Shown: one piece after another, positions 48,341 through 58,549 of the stretch
Position numbering within the stretch: the first letter of the stretch is position 1
Layout: each line of letters begins with the position of its first letter
Origin: Gymnopus androsaceus JB14
Lineage: Eukaryota; Basidiomycota; Agaricomycetes; Agaricales; Omphalotaceae
Direction: 5' to 3'
DNA: 64,000 nucleotides
NCBI GenBank assembly: GCA_009733575.1
Contig: ML769726.1
Span: 3,760 to 67,759, forward strand
The notes under the pieces: model-generated
The model's database searches: none
What the model was told of the DNA's origin: nothing
The model's input: the letters and a program-made list of their open reading frames with translations, nothing else
Made by a program: the position numbers and the translations under genes

Positions 48341-48389
48341 CCTAACATATATTTCAAGAATGAAGCAGCTTTAGATTAATTTTTAGTGG

Positions 48390-48930
48390 GCAGTATTTTA
48401 GAGACCTTTGGACCAATCTGTCTAATCCACAGTGGTTTATCTTGATCTTTGGACCAATCTGTCCACTCCGCAGGGGTCCATCTTGACCTTTGGACCAATC
48501 TGTCAATTCTTCAGTGGTCTGTCTTGATCCTTGGACCAATTTGTCTATTCCACAGTGGTCCATCTTGACTCTGGGACAAATGTGTCTACTCCGCAGTAGT
48601 CCATCTTGACCTTTGGATCAATCTGTCCACCCCACAGTGGTTCATCTTGACTCTTGGACCAATCCATCCACTCTGCAGTGGTCCGTCTTGATTTTGGGAC
48701 CAATCCATCCACTCCGCAGTGGTCCATCTTGACTCTTGGACCAATCTGTCCACTCAGTAGTGGTCTGTCTTGACTCTTGGGCCAATCTGTCCACTCTGTA
48801 GTAGTCCGTCTTGACTCTTGGACCACCATCTTGACTCTTAGACCAATCCGTCTGCTCCACTCCACAGTGGTCCATCTTGACTCTTTGACCAATCTGCCCA
48901 CTCTGCAATGACTCTTGGACAGATTGGAGT
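48390..48930 (-). repeat. Third acagattggtcc array (inverted sense)
   Basis: The units appear as reverse complements (ggaccaatctgtccactc). The arrays therefore face each other across 48350-48380 and add to the foldback character of the element. Confidence 0.85.
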
Positions 48931-49689
48931 GCAACAGTGTGACTGCAAATTTTCAAAAGATTTCCATCTGGTATATTTTTCTTATCGTGACCAATCCAAC
49001 TCATACAATTTACTGTTTTCATAAGTTTTTGATATCCTGGTTACTTTATGATAAAATTATGTTTTCCCCATTTTCATAAGTTTTTTATAAAAATTTCATA
49101 CAATTTCCATAAGTTTAGTGTTTGCCTTCAATAAGGTTTTCATAAGTTTCTGCACTTATTGTTTACTTACCAAACACTTATGGTCTCTTAATTTTCCTTA
49201 GTTTTCCCTATGATTTCAATATGATTTCCCTAAGTTCACCTGAACTTACTGAAAGCTTTGTGTGACATTTGGTCACATTTGATTTCCATAAGTCATTGCA
49301 TAAGTTTCCCAACTTCGAAAAATCTTATCTACCTGGTCTATTTCATAAGTTCATTGATAAGATCTTGGCAAGTCCGGAAACTTCCGAATTCGGCATATCT
49401 CGGTTGTTTTTTGTAAGTTTTCCACTTGTCATGCAAACTTATGGGTTCCTGCATGCAGTGTAGAGGATTTCCACAATACAGAAAAGAGGAATGATGATAA
49501 TAATTGGATTTGAGTATCATTTGACTATACTTATTCCACTATGACAAGGCTGTACTATGTCACAGTTGTAAATATAAATTTAGGTACAGGACTCAGAATT
49601 ATAGAATCTAGAAGCAAAAAAAATGACTGAATACACTAGAGAGAAGAATAAAATGAGTATAAAAGGACAGTAAACTATACAATGACTTA

Positions 49690-50373
49690 CTCGGGGTCAC
49701 CAAAAGTGACCGTCACCTGGTTTTTCGGACATATCTCATCAAGAAAAGTATATATCTACTTCAAACAAGTTGTAGTATAATTATATAATACATTCTGCAT
49801 CTTCTGAGACCAGTTGGATGACACCCTCGTGAGAAATACCTGACATATGCAGCATTTTGTGAATATCCCCAAAGTGTGCAGGTGCAAATAATTTTTTTGA
49901 GGAGATGCAGTAGTCATAGTTGAAAAGAGGGACATCAAAAACGGGGTTGCAATTTACCCATACTATTTCTCACAAATTTGAGGTAGCTATTGAGCTCACA
50001 AACTGGTGATTTTGACAGACTTTTGACCGTGTGAGCCAAAAATATCAAAAAATGGCAACTTTGAGAGCTTTATAGCTACCTCAGTTTCATGAGAAATAAT
50101 ATGGGGTAAAATGCAACCCCGTTTTTGATGTCCCTCTTTTCAATGGTGACTACTGCATCTCCTCAAAAAAAATATTTGCACCTGCACACTTTGGGGATAT
50201 TCACAAAATGCTGCATATGTCAGGTGTTTCTCACGAGGGTGTCATCCAACTGGTCTCAGAAGATGCAGAATGTATTATAGACTTATACTACAACTTGTTT
50301 GAAGTAGATATATACTTTTCTTCATGAGATATGTCTAAAAAACCAGGTGACGGTCACTTTTGGTGACCCCGAG
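49690..50373. mobile_element. Near-perfect foldback MITE, 684 bp, TA target
   Basis: CTCGGGGTCACCAAAAGTG at the left and its inverted copy at the right are flanked by TA (49688-49689 and 50374-50375). The inverted arms extend about 290-320 bp each, leaving a central part of roughly 60-100 bp around 50030. The two arms differ at only a few positions. It has no gene. It is a Tc1/mariner-type MITE by its target site. Confidence 0.9.
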
Positions 50374-50451
50374 TATATGCTGATACAGACAGAGTGGATG
50401 AAAGTGTGTTGCTGCATGGGAGTCAAAGGAAGAGTGGCGGGAGTGCAGGAG

Positions 50452-51525
50452 CAGAGCTTGGTCGCAGGTGGTGAAACCCGCAGGTACCCGCAGGTACATC
50501 CGCCAAAATACCTGCGGGTTTTTGGCACCCGCGGATGGTCACTATCCGCGGGTATGGGTACCCACAGGTACAGGTATGAGTTTTGATGGAATTGCAGATA
50601 CCCGCGGGTTACCTGCACTACCCGCTGACTTGATATCAATTAAATTTTAATGTATAAAATGGCATAATTTTAATAGAGATGTCATTTTACATGATAAGTA
50701 TGTCTTGGTACTTACTAGTATCAGGATTAGTATCAGCAATAGACTCTAATAGTAAGAACTAATCCATAGTACTAGTTCAAATACCAATGCCACTAGGTCT
50801 AAACTATGAAATATTTAGTATTTACTGCCAATGTCAGCACTTCCATCCAAGTAAGTACAACTAACTACTGTTAATTAATAGTAGATTTATCAGGAACTAC
50901 TACTTGACTACTACAGTATACTAGTGAGGGAGCAACAATACTTCTTAAAAGTAAACAGCATTAATATTGATACTTGTAAGTAACTACTACAGTTATCACT
51001 CAATTAGAGGCTGATAAGTACCTTGATAAGTACTTAGTAAGTATGGTAGTAAATTACATTACTTTGTAGTAATTGGGTAACAGAGGTTGTTCTACTAGAC
51101 CAATTGTATCCAAACTTAGGAGTTAAGCTGAAGGGATGTAGAAGAATGAAAGAAAATTGTTAAAAAGATGGATAGAAGAAATAATGGAGAAGAAGAGTGT
51201 TATATTCATATGAATGAAGTGTACTAACACATAGTAACTAAATATAGTAAGTCCAAGTACTAGTACTCTACTAGTTTAATACCATTAGTATCTATTTTAC
51301 ATTCATTATATAAATATCTATTATACAAATGTATACCATATTTACTGTACCAATGTAACCTCACAGGTACCTGTAACATCCGCGGGTACCTGCATGAAAA
51401 ATACCCACGGGTAACGGGTATTTCAAGCGCCGGGTTTCCACGGGTACAGGTATGGACTCCGAGATAATGAATACCTGCGGGTACAGGTACAGGTAACCCG
51501 TGGATAGTACTTGTACCAATCTCTG
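50452..51525. mobile_element. hAT-type non-autonomous element, 1074 bp
   Basis: Perfect 8 bp target duplication tgcaggag (50444-50451 and 51526-51533). The ends are CAGAGCTTGGT and inverted CAGAGATTGGT. Both subterminal regions (50470-50620 and 51360-51505) are crowded with the palindromic word acccgcgggt and with gcaggtac, the pattern of hAT transposase binding sites. The centre is AT-rich with tagta words. It has no coding region. Confidence 0.9.
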
Positions 51526-51533
51526 TGCAGGAG

Positions 51534-51779
51534 AGGGCTAGCACATCCCTTATGTATGCTCTGCCCACAGGGACTTAGAAATTAGAAAGAAAAAAAATAA
51601 GGTGGGAAGGATTGGGAAAGGACAATTGGAATGTGCAGCATTGGATGAAATGTCAAATGATGACAGAAATCTACAATAAACAAGACTCGAACATGCAGAT
51701 GTCAGTCAATTCCATCAACAAAGTGTAGGTCTTGGGACTATTTATGATACAAAGTAGCTAGATTGTAAATTGTAAGTAG
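51534..51779. other. Short spacer
   Basis: Nothing recognised between the hAT-type element and the recombinase relic. Confidence 0.4.
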
Positions 51780-52560
51780 CTACCGATACTTAAATTTCCT
51801 ATTGCTTGTTTCATTGGGAGAAGGCAGCTCGGCCTCTGGGTCCCAGTACCAAAGGGGGGGGGGGGGATTTTCATACACGGTCAGCTGCAATTCCCAATAT
51901 GGAGGAGTGCTCGACGCATCCAGCAACCGTGGATACCCCTTGAGGTACATACTGGTGGCATGGTGTATTGTATGAGGTTTGCGTGCAGTCTGCTGCATGT
52001 ATGGTGCCATGATTTCGGCGTGCTTCCTCAAGTATAGTAGGAAAGCATCACTTTTCCATCTGCCAATGACCCTGACTGCATCAAAGGGAACACCTCGGAG
52101 CAGATATTCCAGGGTGGCACCAATTCGGATGCTGTGTCCTTGCAATGTTGGGAGTCCCCGAGCCTTGGCTGCTTTATGAATTCGTGCTAGGAATGCTGGT
52201 TTGGTGAGAGGCCGCAATATTGTTTTTCTTCCAGCTGTGTGCAGATATGAGAAAAGATGGTCTGAAGCTCCAGGTTTGTTGACCCTAAGATGATTTTCCA
52301 GGAGCGCCTCTGGATCCGTTTGTCCTAGCTGCTTTGAGAAATAGAGATCTTCTCCCTCTATTGGGCTACTCTTTGTGCCAGGAACATGGATAATCTGGCA
52401 CTCGAAACCATTTCAATCCCGACCCCTGCATAAATTGGCTGGGGTGACATGATGCCTAGTTGAAAAGGCTCCCAGCATTGGGACGGTCAGTTCTCCCAGC
52501 CTAGCTGCGCAATAAAAACCTGTGACGGAAGTTCCTCTGTGAGCAACCTCTGCGGCCGGT
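51780..52560 (-). pseudogene. Tyrosine recombinase (fungal YR, Crypton-like), N-terminally truncated
   Basis: The C-terminal catalytic domain of a phage-integrase-like tyrosine recombinase reads on minus from about 52560: GFYCAARLGELTVP (first catalytic Arg in AARLGE), then GEDLYFSKQLGQTDPEALL, NHLRVNKPG, then GHSIRIGATLEYLL (the His-x-x-Arg box), VIGRWKSDAFLLYLR (the GRW box and probable catalytic Tyr) and a Pro-rich tail ending at 51780. A TGA at 52413-52415 replaces an Arg codon before NGFE. The N-terminal DNA-binding half is missing. Such recombinases occur in Cryptons and in YR retrotransposons; no RT sequence is nearby, so a Crypton-like DNA element is more likely. A neighbouring gene on the same strand ends about 80 bp upstream. 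Confidence 0.8.
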
Positions 52561-52639
52561 GGAGCATCATGAGGGATACATTGACGTAGAGGCTTGGGAG
52601 TAGGGCATGGCTGTGACGCAGCAGCAGGAGTTGCACAGC

Positions 52640-54098
52640 TTACGGAGGGCTGAGCATTTTGCTTTCGCTTTCTCCGCAGTTGAGAAGGAGGTGGAACTGG
52701 AGGGGCATGGAACCGGTTTTGGTGCTAAGGCTTGATCCAGAGCTGACATCAGAAGCTTCGGGAAACGTCCAAAGTTCCTCTGTAGGAAAGGAGGCAGCTT
52801 CAGCACCCAGGACACGAGCAGCACAATCAGCAGGTGCTAGGAAAAAGTGAGTGTGATATCCAACTACAGAATGCTGAACCTCACAAAAGACTCTCATTCC
52901 GAATTTGATCATTGTTTGTTCAACAAGTCAGTAATCATCTGGGTCATATTGCGGCCACTGCAGCTTCCCTCCAATGATCTCTCCTACGTGAATACTACAA
53001 TAGTTCATTTAAAAAAACAGTTTGTGGTATATAAGTAAATAACTCACCTTCGAACATCAATTGCACCATTGGAACGTCCAATAGGCCCACACAACAGCAT
53101 AGAAACTGCCATGCTGAATTCCTGATGAACACCTTCTGCAAAATCCTTCACAAGCTGATACATCTCCCTGAGGGAACTAAACAGAAGCTAGATTAATGAG
53201 GAAAAGTCGACAAAATCTTAGAGATTGAAAACCTACCAATCGTATTGCTCAGCAGATTTTGGGGGAGTGCGTTTCTTTTGCTCTTCCCATTCTGCAACTG
53301 CCTCATCATGAGCATCATCAGCGAATTTTGCAACTTGAGTGCGGAAGTCATCTGTCTGCGCTTTCCACAACCTGTACGTTGTGATGCGGCGCACATTTAT
53401 AGCAGCTGGTGGCTTGGGCTCTTCATCCTCCTCTTCCTCAGCACCTTCACCCTCTGTCTGTCCATCACTGTGGCCCGAATCTCCTTCCTTTGATTGCTGT
53501 CTCTGCTGGTATTGAGCCAGTTTCACCTTGAACAAGGCTTTGGCTGCTTCGAAGTCCTTCACATACTCTGGTTTGATCATTGAGTCATAGTAGATTTTTG
53601 AAAATTGAGCAACATCGGCGAGACGTTTGGGTTTAGGCGTGGAATGACTCGTGAAGTTGTGGAGGACCTGCTGCATCAACGATGCATTGCTTCGGTTTAC
53701 ACCAGTGAAGTAGGTACGGTACCACTGAGAAATCCTCTGTCGAAAGTTAAACACCTTGATTGCATACTTGGGATTATAGAAAAACCTACCGTACGCAACT
53801 GTGCAAAATTTTCTTGTTGTTGCTTCAATTCCTCTCCATTCAACTCATCCCATCCCAAGTCCAGAGCATTATCCTCAGGGTCAGGAGTATCCTCCTCCAA
53901 ATCGTCCATACTGGGAAGGTTGCCGTATTTAATAATATATTTTTTTGTAATGAGCGTGTAGAAATGACCAGCTTTGTCATGGCCTGATGCTCGGGCTGTC
54001 TCCCAGTCAGTTTGATGACGAGTAAAGAAATCCAGCTTGGTTCCGAATACCCAAGATTTCTTCCCTGGTTTCTTCTTGTCCTTTTTTCTTTTGGTCAA
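52640..54098 (-). pseudogene. Widespread Agaricomycete hypothetical gene, one stop
   Basis: Starts MTKRKKDKKKPGKKSWVFG (54098). The first exon (KLDFFTRHQTDWETA, then an acidic DLEEDTPDPED) runs to about 53790. A short intron leads to FNFRQRISQWYRTYFTGVN and an acidic, Gln-rich centre ending SAEQYDW (53233). A further exon has LREMYQLVKDFAEGVHQE and LLCGPIGRSNGAIDV, and a last one has GKLQWPQYDPDDY, MIKFGMRVF and a Ser/Pro-rich tail ending at 52640. From memory, proteins of this layout recur in mushroom genomes near mobile elements, but no function is known to me. A TGA after PDDY (52928-52930) breaks the frame. Being adjacent to and in line with the recombinase, it may have belonged to the same element. 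Confidence 0.6.
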
Positions 54099-54109
54099 TG
54101 TGTCGAGTG

Positions 54110-54552
54110 AGTGGGCAGGAGCTGGATGGAAGCAAATTTCTCATGAGTGAGCGCCAAAGTGCTAAACATCAACTGGATAAAAAGAATGGATTATTTAACA
54201 AGTACAATGGATAGAGATAGAGAATAGTATTTGCAGCACATGTATTACATCAAGTTATCCAGCCATTCCTCAATCTCAAAAAATGCTACCCAACCCAATC
54301 TCAGCCAAAGAACCAACAAACTAGACAAGAGGGTGCGCGTACAGCATGAGAGCTGAAGGGATGCTTGGTGCAGTGCAGTGCAACAAGATGCATCCTCAAG
54401 CCCTCAATGAGTTTTTCAAGAGGGCCCTTTGCCTTGATCCACTGAATGTAGGCTCTGTCCCTGTAAATGATGAACAACAAACAAAGAAAGAACAAGCAGT
54501 TAGTACTGTACCCAACTCAAACAAAAACAAAAACAAAGTAAAGTAAACACCG
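54110..54552. other. 5' flank of the minus-strand gene
   Basis: No recognised feature. Short open frames on both strands (54301-54495, 54346-54546) overlap each other and have no family signature. Confidence 0.4.
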
Positions 54553-54560
54553 CCCACAGC

Positions 54561-55121
54561 TAGGGTTTTGAAGTACAATTTATTAAACTGCAAATAAATC
54601 ATAAATTGTATTGTATTGTACTGCAAAATGTATCACTGAAGCTTGTACTGATACACAGTTTAAATCAGTACAGGTTTACAGTTTATTCAAAATGTGAAAA
54701 TTGCTTAAACTGCTTTGAATCAGTTTAAATCAGGACACATTTACAGCAGGTTATACCAGTGTAAACCTTGCATTAAGCCTACTAAACAAGCTTACAGTGT
54801 CATTTATTACTCCAATCTTGATCAAGATGTACTTTCAATAGTTTATGAGAACTTCCTATAGCATGAATGTTGTAAAACATTACATATCTGGTAGCAAATA
54901 GTATATAAATGATCAGTTTATGTCAGTTTATACTGATATAAACCAATTTGAATCTGAACTGATTTAAATTCATAAATTGTATTGTATTGCACCAGTTGTA
55001 TCAGTACAATCAGTACAAGTACACAGTTTAACCAGTTTTCAATAAATCTTGTACCAGTACAATTCATGATTTATTGGATTTGAACCAAATAAATTGCATT
55101 GCATTGTACTTTGAAACCCTA
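54561..55121. mobile_element. hAT-type MITE, 561 bp
   Basis: Perfect 8 bp duplication cccacagc (54553-54560 and 55122-55129). The ends TAGGGTTTTGAAGTACAA and inverted TAGGGTTTCAAAGTACAA are typical hAT termini. The interior repeats words such as cagtttaaatcagtac and attgtattgta. It has no coding region. Confidence 0.92.
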
Positions 55122-55129
55122 CCCACAGC

Positions 55130-56510
55130 ATGTAGAGAATTAAATGAGAGGTAAAAACACATTCACTCACCAATCCACACCCACACAACTCAACTCTTAT
55201 TAATACTAATAACATGGAACGGATATACCCAAACACGCATAGTATGGAATGAATCCTTCCTGTTGGTCTTGGTAACATTCTTGTTCGCGCCAATGCAGGC
55301 AGCTTAATGTGTCAGATGAGAGCTGTCAAAGATACAGTGGCAACATAGAGGGAATTCGTCAACAGAGGCACGTTTCCAGCTGAGGTCGAATATGTGAACC
55401 TATGAAGGCGAGCAGGGAGCATGAGTTTGAGTGCAATCGATAGGGAGTACTGGGAAGAAGGGTGGGTGGAGCATGAGCACAACGAGAAAAAGATAGGGTA
55501 CATTACAAGGAGGAAAAGGGCTGGGTTTGGGGCTTGGACGCACCTAAATCCCAGGAAGATACCGTTGATTGGGTGGTTTCAAGGTATCCGATCCCGTCCA
55601 ACCTACAACATCCAAAAGAGAATCCCCAAAGAATAAAGATCAGAGAGCTGTAATTCTCAAGACAGCTTGGTTACCAAAGTGGGCAAATTGCATGGCGTCA
55701 GAGTGAGCATTGATATGGAACATGTTGGCTCAAACTGGATCTAATTAGCACAATAATTGGTTTATAGACCAAGAGCTTGCACACCTTCACAATGTATAAT
55801 TCCAGCCTTTTGGTTAGATTAGCCAAGTATGGCATGTACATTGAACATGTACCTATGAATTGTACCTAGACGTAACATTTATTAATTAGAAAATCTAAAC
55901 CAAGCCATCAGCATGACCCAACACTGCAATCCAAGCTGCATGCACTCTTCAATATAGTTGAATGTTGAGAGACCTGAGGAAAATTGATTGGTACCAATTC
56001 AGGTACCGATTCATATTGCCTCTGAGAGAAGATAGTAGTTGAAGATAGAGGAACGAAAGTAAGAGCGAAGCCGTGAGAACAGATTTGATCTGCTTCGGAA
56101 GTGTGATCCGTGCATCCGATACTCATTCTCCGACTCTAACAATTAACATCTTTGACAATCGACACAAGTATGATGAGCAAGAACCTGGTCCAGGGCCTTA
56201 GGATTAACTAATCATAGTCAAATTTGCATTCGAGGTGTGTTTAAATACCACAGAAAATTCATTCTCAAATACCCAAAGTCCCAACTCAGCAGAATCTGTG
56301 GAAAGATCTTGTTCTTTACACAGCTAGTCTACCATCTCTACCATTCCCAGATCTTCCTCTGCTTCCATCACCATTACCATTTCCCTGTCGGAATTTTTCA
56401 GCTTCTTAATTCTTGCATCAAAATTTAGAACTTGAGGCAAAACCATGTTATTCCAATAGTGAGCTGTGTTGGCAAGGTCTCGGACTTTAGGCAGGGAAGT
56501 CTTCTCCACA
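55130..56510. other. Stretch without a supported gene
   Basis: Open frames on minus at 55312-55503 and 55908-56126 and on plus at 56237-56428 show no motif. Splice sites that would join them were not found. Confidence 0.4.
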
Positions 56511-56515
56511 GCTAC

Positions 56516-56523
56516 TATAAAAG
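56516..56523 (+). promoter_or_regulatory. TATA box
   Basis: tataaaag lies 38 bp before an ATG (56561) and is followed by a C/T-rich run (cctcttccccttccttcctc), the usual layout of a fungal core promoter and start region. Confidence 0.55.
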
Positions 56524-56560
56524 CAAAAGTCCTCTTCCCCTTCCTTCCTCAGTGGGGGCA

Positions 56561-56610
56561 ATGACTCGTTATCCAAGCCATCCAGATGACCAACCCTTCG
56601 ATATGATCAT
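56561..56610 (+). CDS. Possible first exon of a small gene
   Basis: ATG at 56561 opens a 16-codon stretch (MTRYPSHPDDQPFDMI) that ends at a consensus donor gtaagt (56611). It has a TATA box and a pyrimidine tract upstream. The CATCAGC element 56621-57713 begins ten bases into the presumed intron. An acceptor-like ccatccag lies at about 57781-57787, and exon-like repeat units follow at 57862-58300. Joining phase-wise to the first unit gives a stop after about nine more codons, so the product is uncertain. Confidence 0.35.
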
Positions 56611-56620
56611 GTAAGTACTC

Positions 56621-57713
56621 CATCAGCAAAAATGGTCTGGGCCTTGGATGACCTGAGGATACCTAAGGACTACCTAGGTCTCCTAGGACACCCAGGACAC
56701 CCAGGACACCTAGGTCTCCCAGGCTTTCATAAGTTCACCCCCTTATTCCTGGGCTTCTTGAAGGAATCCTGAGGAAACTTGAGGGAGCCTGAGGAAACCT
56801 GAGGAAGCCTGAGGAAGCCTGAGGAAACCTGAGGAAGCCTGGGAAGCCTGGGAAGCCTGAGGCAACTTGAGGTAACCTAGGGATACTTCTGCTGAGTTAT
56901 ACAACCCAAAAAATAATTCTCATACTTTATTATTCAGCTGTATCTTTTTGCTCAATTTCCACATTTATATCACTTAAACCTTATTATCTTATTAAACTCA
57001 TGGATTTTTGACTTATTTCAAAGTGAACTTCTTTTTCGAGACTCATTAATGTTTTACTGGCCTTAACTTATGACTCGGAACACCTCACTTAAGTATTTTT
57101 AACTCAAGTTCAAGTAGACTAACATATTTATCAAGTTAACTGTTACTTCATGATGAATCTGATTTGACCCCATCAACAGAGTTTTAACTGTACGCAGTCT
57201 ACAGGTGCCCACGCGGTTTGGCGCTTATTTGGGCGCTTATTTTACGCAATTATATGTTGATAAATTCCAATAATTGGGGTGTCTACTGTTCTTTGAATGA
57301 TATTAATACACATTATAATTCAATGTACTAGTTTATTGAAGCTATTTAGCTTGTAATCCTAGTTCTAGATAAATCTCAGGCTGTCCCAGGCTTTCCCAGG
57401 CTTTCCCAGGCTTCCTCAGGCTTCCTCAGGCTTCCTCAGGCTTCTCCAGGCTGCCCCAGGTTCCCTCAGGTTGTACTCAGGTTGTGTTCAGGTTGCACTT
57501 AGGTTGTGCTCAGGTTGTGTTCAGGCTGCAAGGAGGCTCCTTCTGGTGATATCAGGATTTGGGCATATTCCTAGGTAGCCTAAGTCACTCTCAAGTGATA
57601 TTAGGATTTGGGCATATTCCTAGGTGGCCTAAGTCACCCAGGTTGCCCAGGTTGCCTAGGTCATATTAGTCTAACCTATAGGCTATCCCAGGCCCAGACC
57701 ATTTTTGCTGATG
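56621..57713. mobile_element. CATCAGC-type TIR element, 1093 bp
   Basis: CATCAGCAAAAATGGTCTGG and its inverted copy form the ends, flanked by tc on both sides (56619-56620 and 57714-57715), a 2 bp duplication. The outer parts consist of repeated words: cctgaggaagcctgagg and cacccagg on the left, cctcaggcttcctcagg and caggttgt on the right, roughly mirror images. The AT-rich centre (56890-57360) shows no gene. Confidence 0.85.
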
Positions 57714-57792
57714 TCCCCTGATACCAAAGTAAGATTCTCTATTCCCCAACCTCTGCCGAGTCTTCTTCCGCTGATCTCACCATCCAGATTCA

Positions 57793-58325
57793 TGCAATAT
57801 AGACATATACACTTATTGATTTTATGATATCAATTGTCATATGTATATCTTTGCCTTCGTAGAGTGAAGTTGAACGTATGTGCATACTGAGAATACTAGT
57901 AAATACGCTATCCTTCTGAATCTCATGTGATATACACATATACACTTATCGGTCTCATGATATCAATTGTTGTGTGTATATCTTTGCCTTTGTAGAGTGA
58001 AGTTGAACGTGGGTGCATACTGAGAATACTAGTAAGTACACTATCCTTCTGAATCTCATGCGATATACACATATACACTTATCGGTCTTATGATATCAAT
58101 TGTCATATGTATATCTTTGCCTTTGTAGAGTGAAGTTGAACGTGTGTGCATACTGAGAATACTAGTAAGTACGCTATCCTTCTGAATCTCATGCGATATA
58201 CACATATACACTTATTGGTCTTATGATATCAATTGTCTCCCAATGTATGTACATCTTTACCTTCGTATTATAGAGTGAAGTTGACCATGTGTGCATACCT
58301 ACTGAGAATATAATAAGTACCAATA
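57793..58325 (+). repeat. 132 bp tandem repeat, four copies, each with exon-like core
   Basis: Marked by tatgatatcaattgt at about 57824, 57957, 58089 and 58221. Each of the first three units has a pyrimidine-rich acceptor (ctttgtag or ccttcgtag), an identical-length 36 bp segment agtgaagttgaacgt... to ...gagaatacta, and a donor gtaagtac or gtaaatac. The fourth copy is diverged and its donor is lost. Confidence 0.85.
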
Positions 58326-58540
58326 TTATAACATTTTTTCCTGTTCACGAAAACATCTTAAACAAGCTCTACTTTTTCTGAATTGTACGCTGCGCAGTTG
58401 GTTGACATCTGTATTTGGTAGAGTAAGAATCTGAGACCTGGTGTCCATAGAATCAAAAACTTCATTGAGATTACGGATATGTACTACTCGAATATGTACT
58501 ACTCGAATATGGATATACTAAGTATGTATGCTGGCTGACA
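58326..58540. other. Spacer
   Basis: No recognised feature apart from a duplicated atgtactactcgaatat word at about 58480-58510. Confidence 0.4.
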
Positions 58541-58549
58541 ACCCCTTGC

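Larger units (their letters stand above)
43853..49460. mobile_element. CACTA-like element, 5.6 kb, apparently non-autonomous
   Basis: The ends CACTGCATGCAGAAACCC and inverted CACTGCATGCAGGAACCC begin with CACT, as in CACTA/EnSpm elements. The element is flanked by TAG on both sides (43850-43852 and 49461-49463), the 3 bp duplication typical of that superfamily. The terminal inverted repeats are long, about 550-600 bp (43853-44460 against 48930-49460), and contain many aacttatg/cataagtt words. Further in are long arrays of an acagattggtccaagagt unit. I find no transposase. Interior frames on minus (44625-45342) are hydrophobic but unrecognised. Confidence 0.85.

Noticed and set aside
46240..48930. 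Trp-rich open frames (up to 135 codons) in the acagattggtcc arrays
   Set aside because: Open frames arise in several frames and on both strands because the repeat lacks stops; no start context, splice sites or conserved domain.
51780..52560. Starship captain recombinase
   Set aside because: Starships are known from other fungi (Pezizomycotina), the motifs fit the basidiomycete YR type, and no element boundaries were found.
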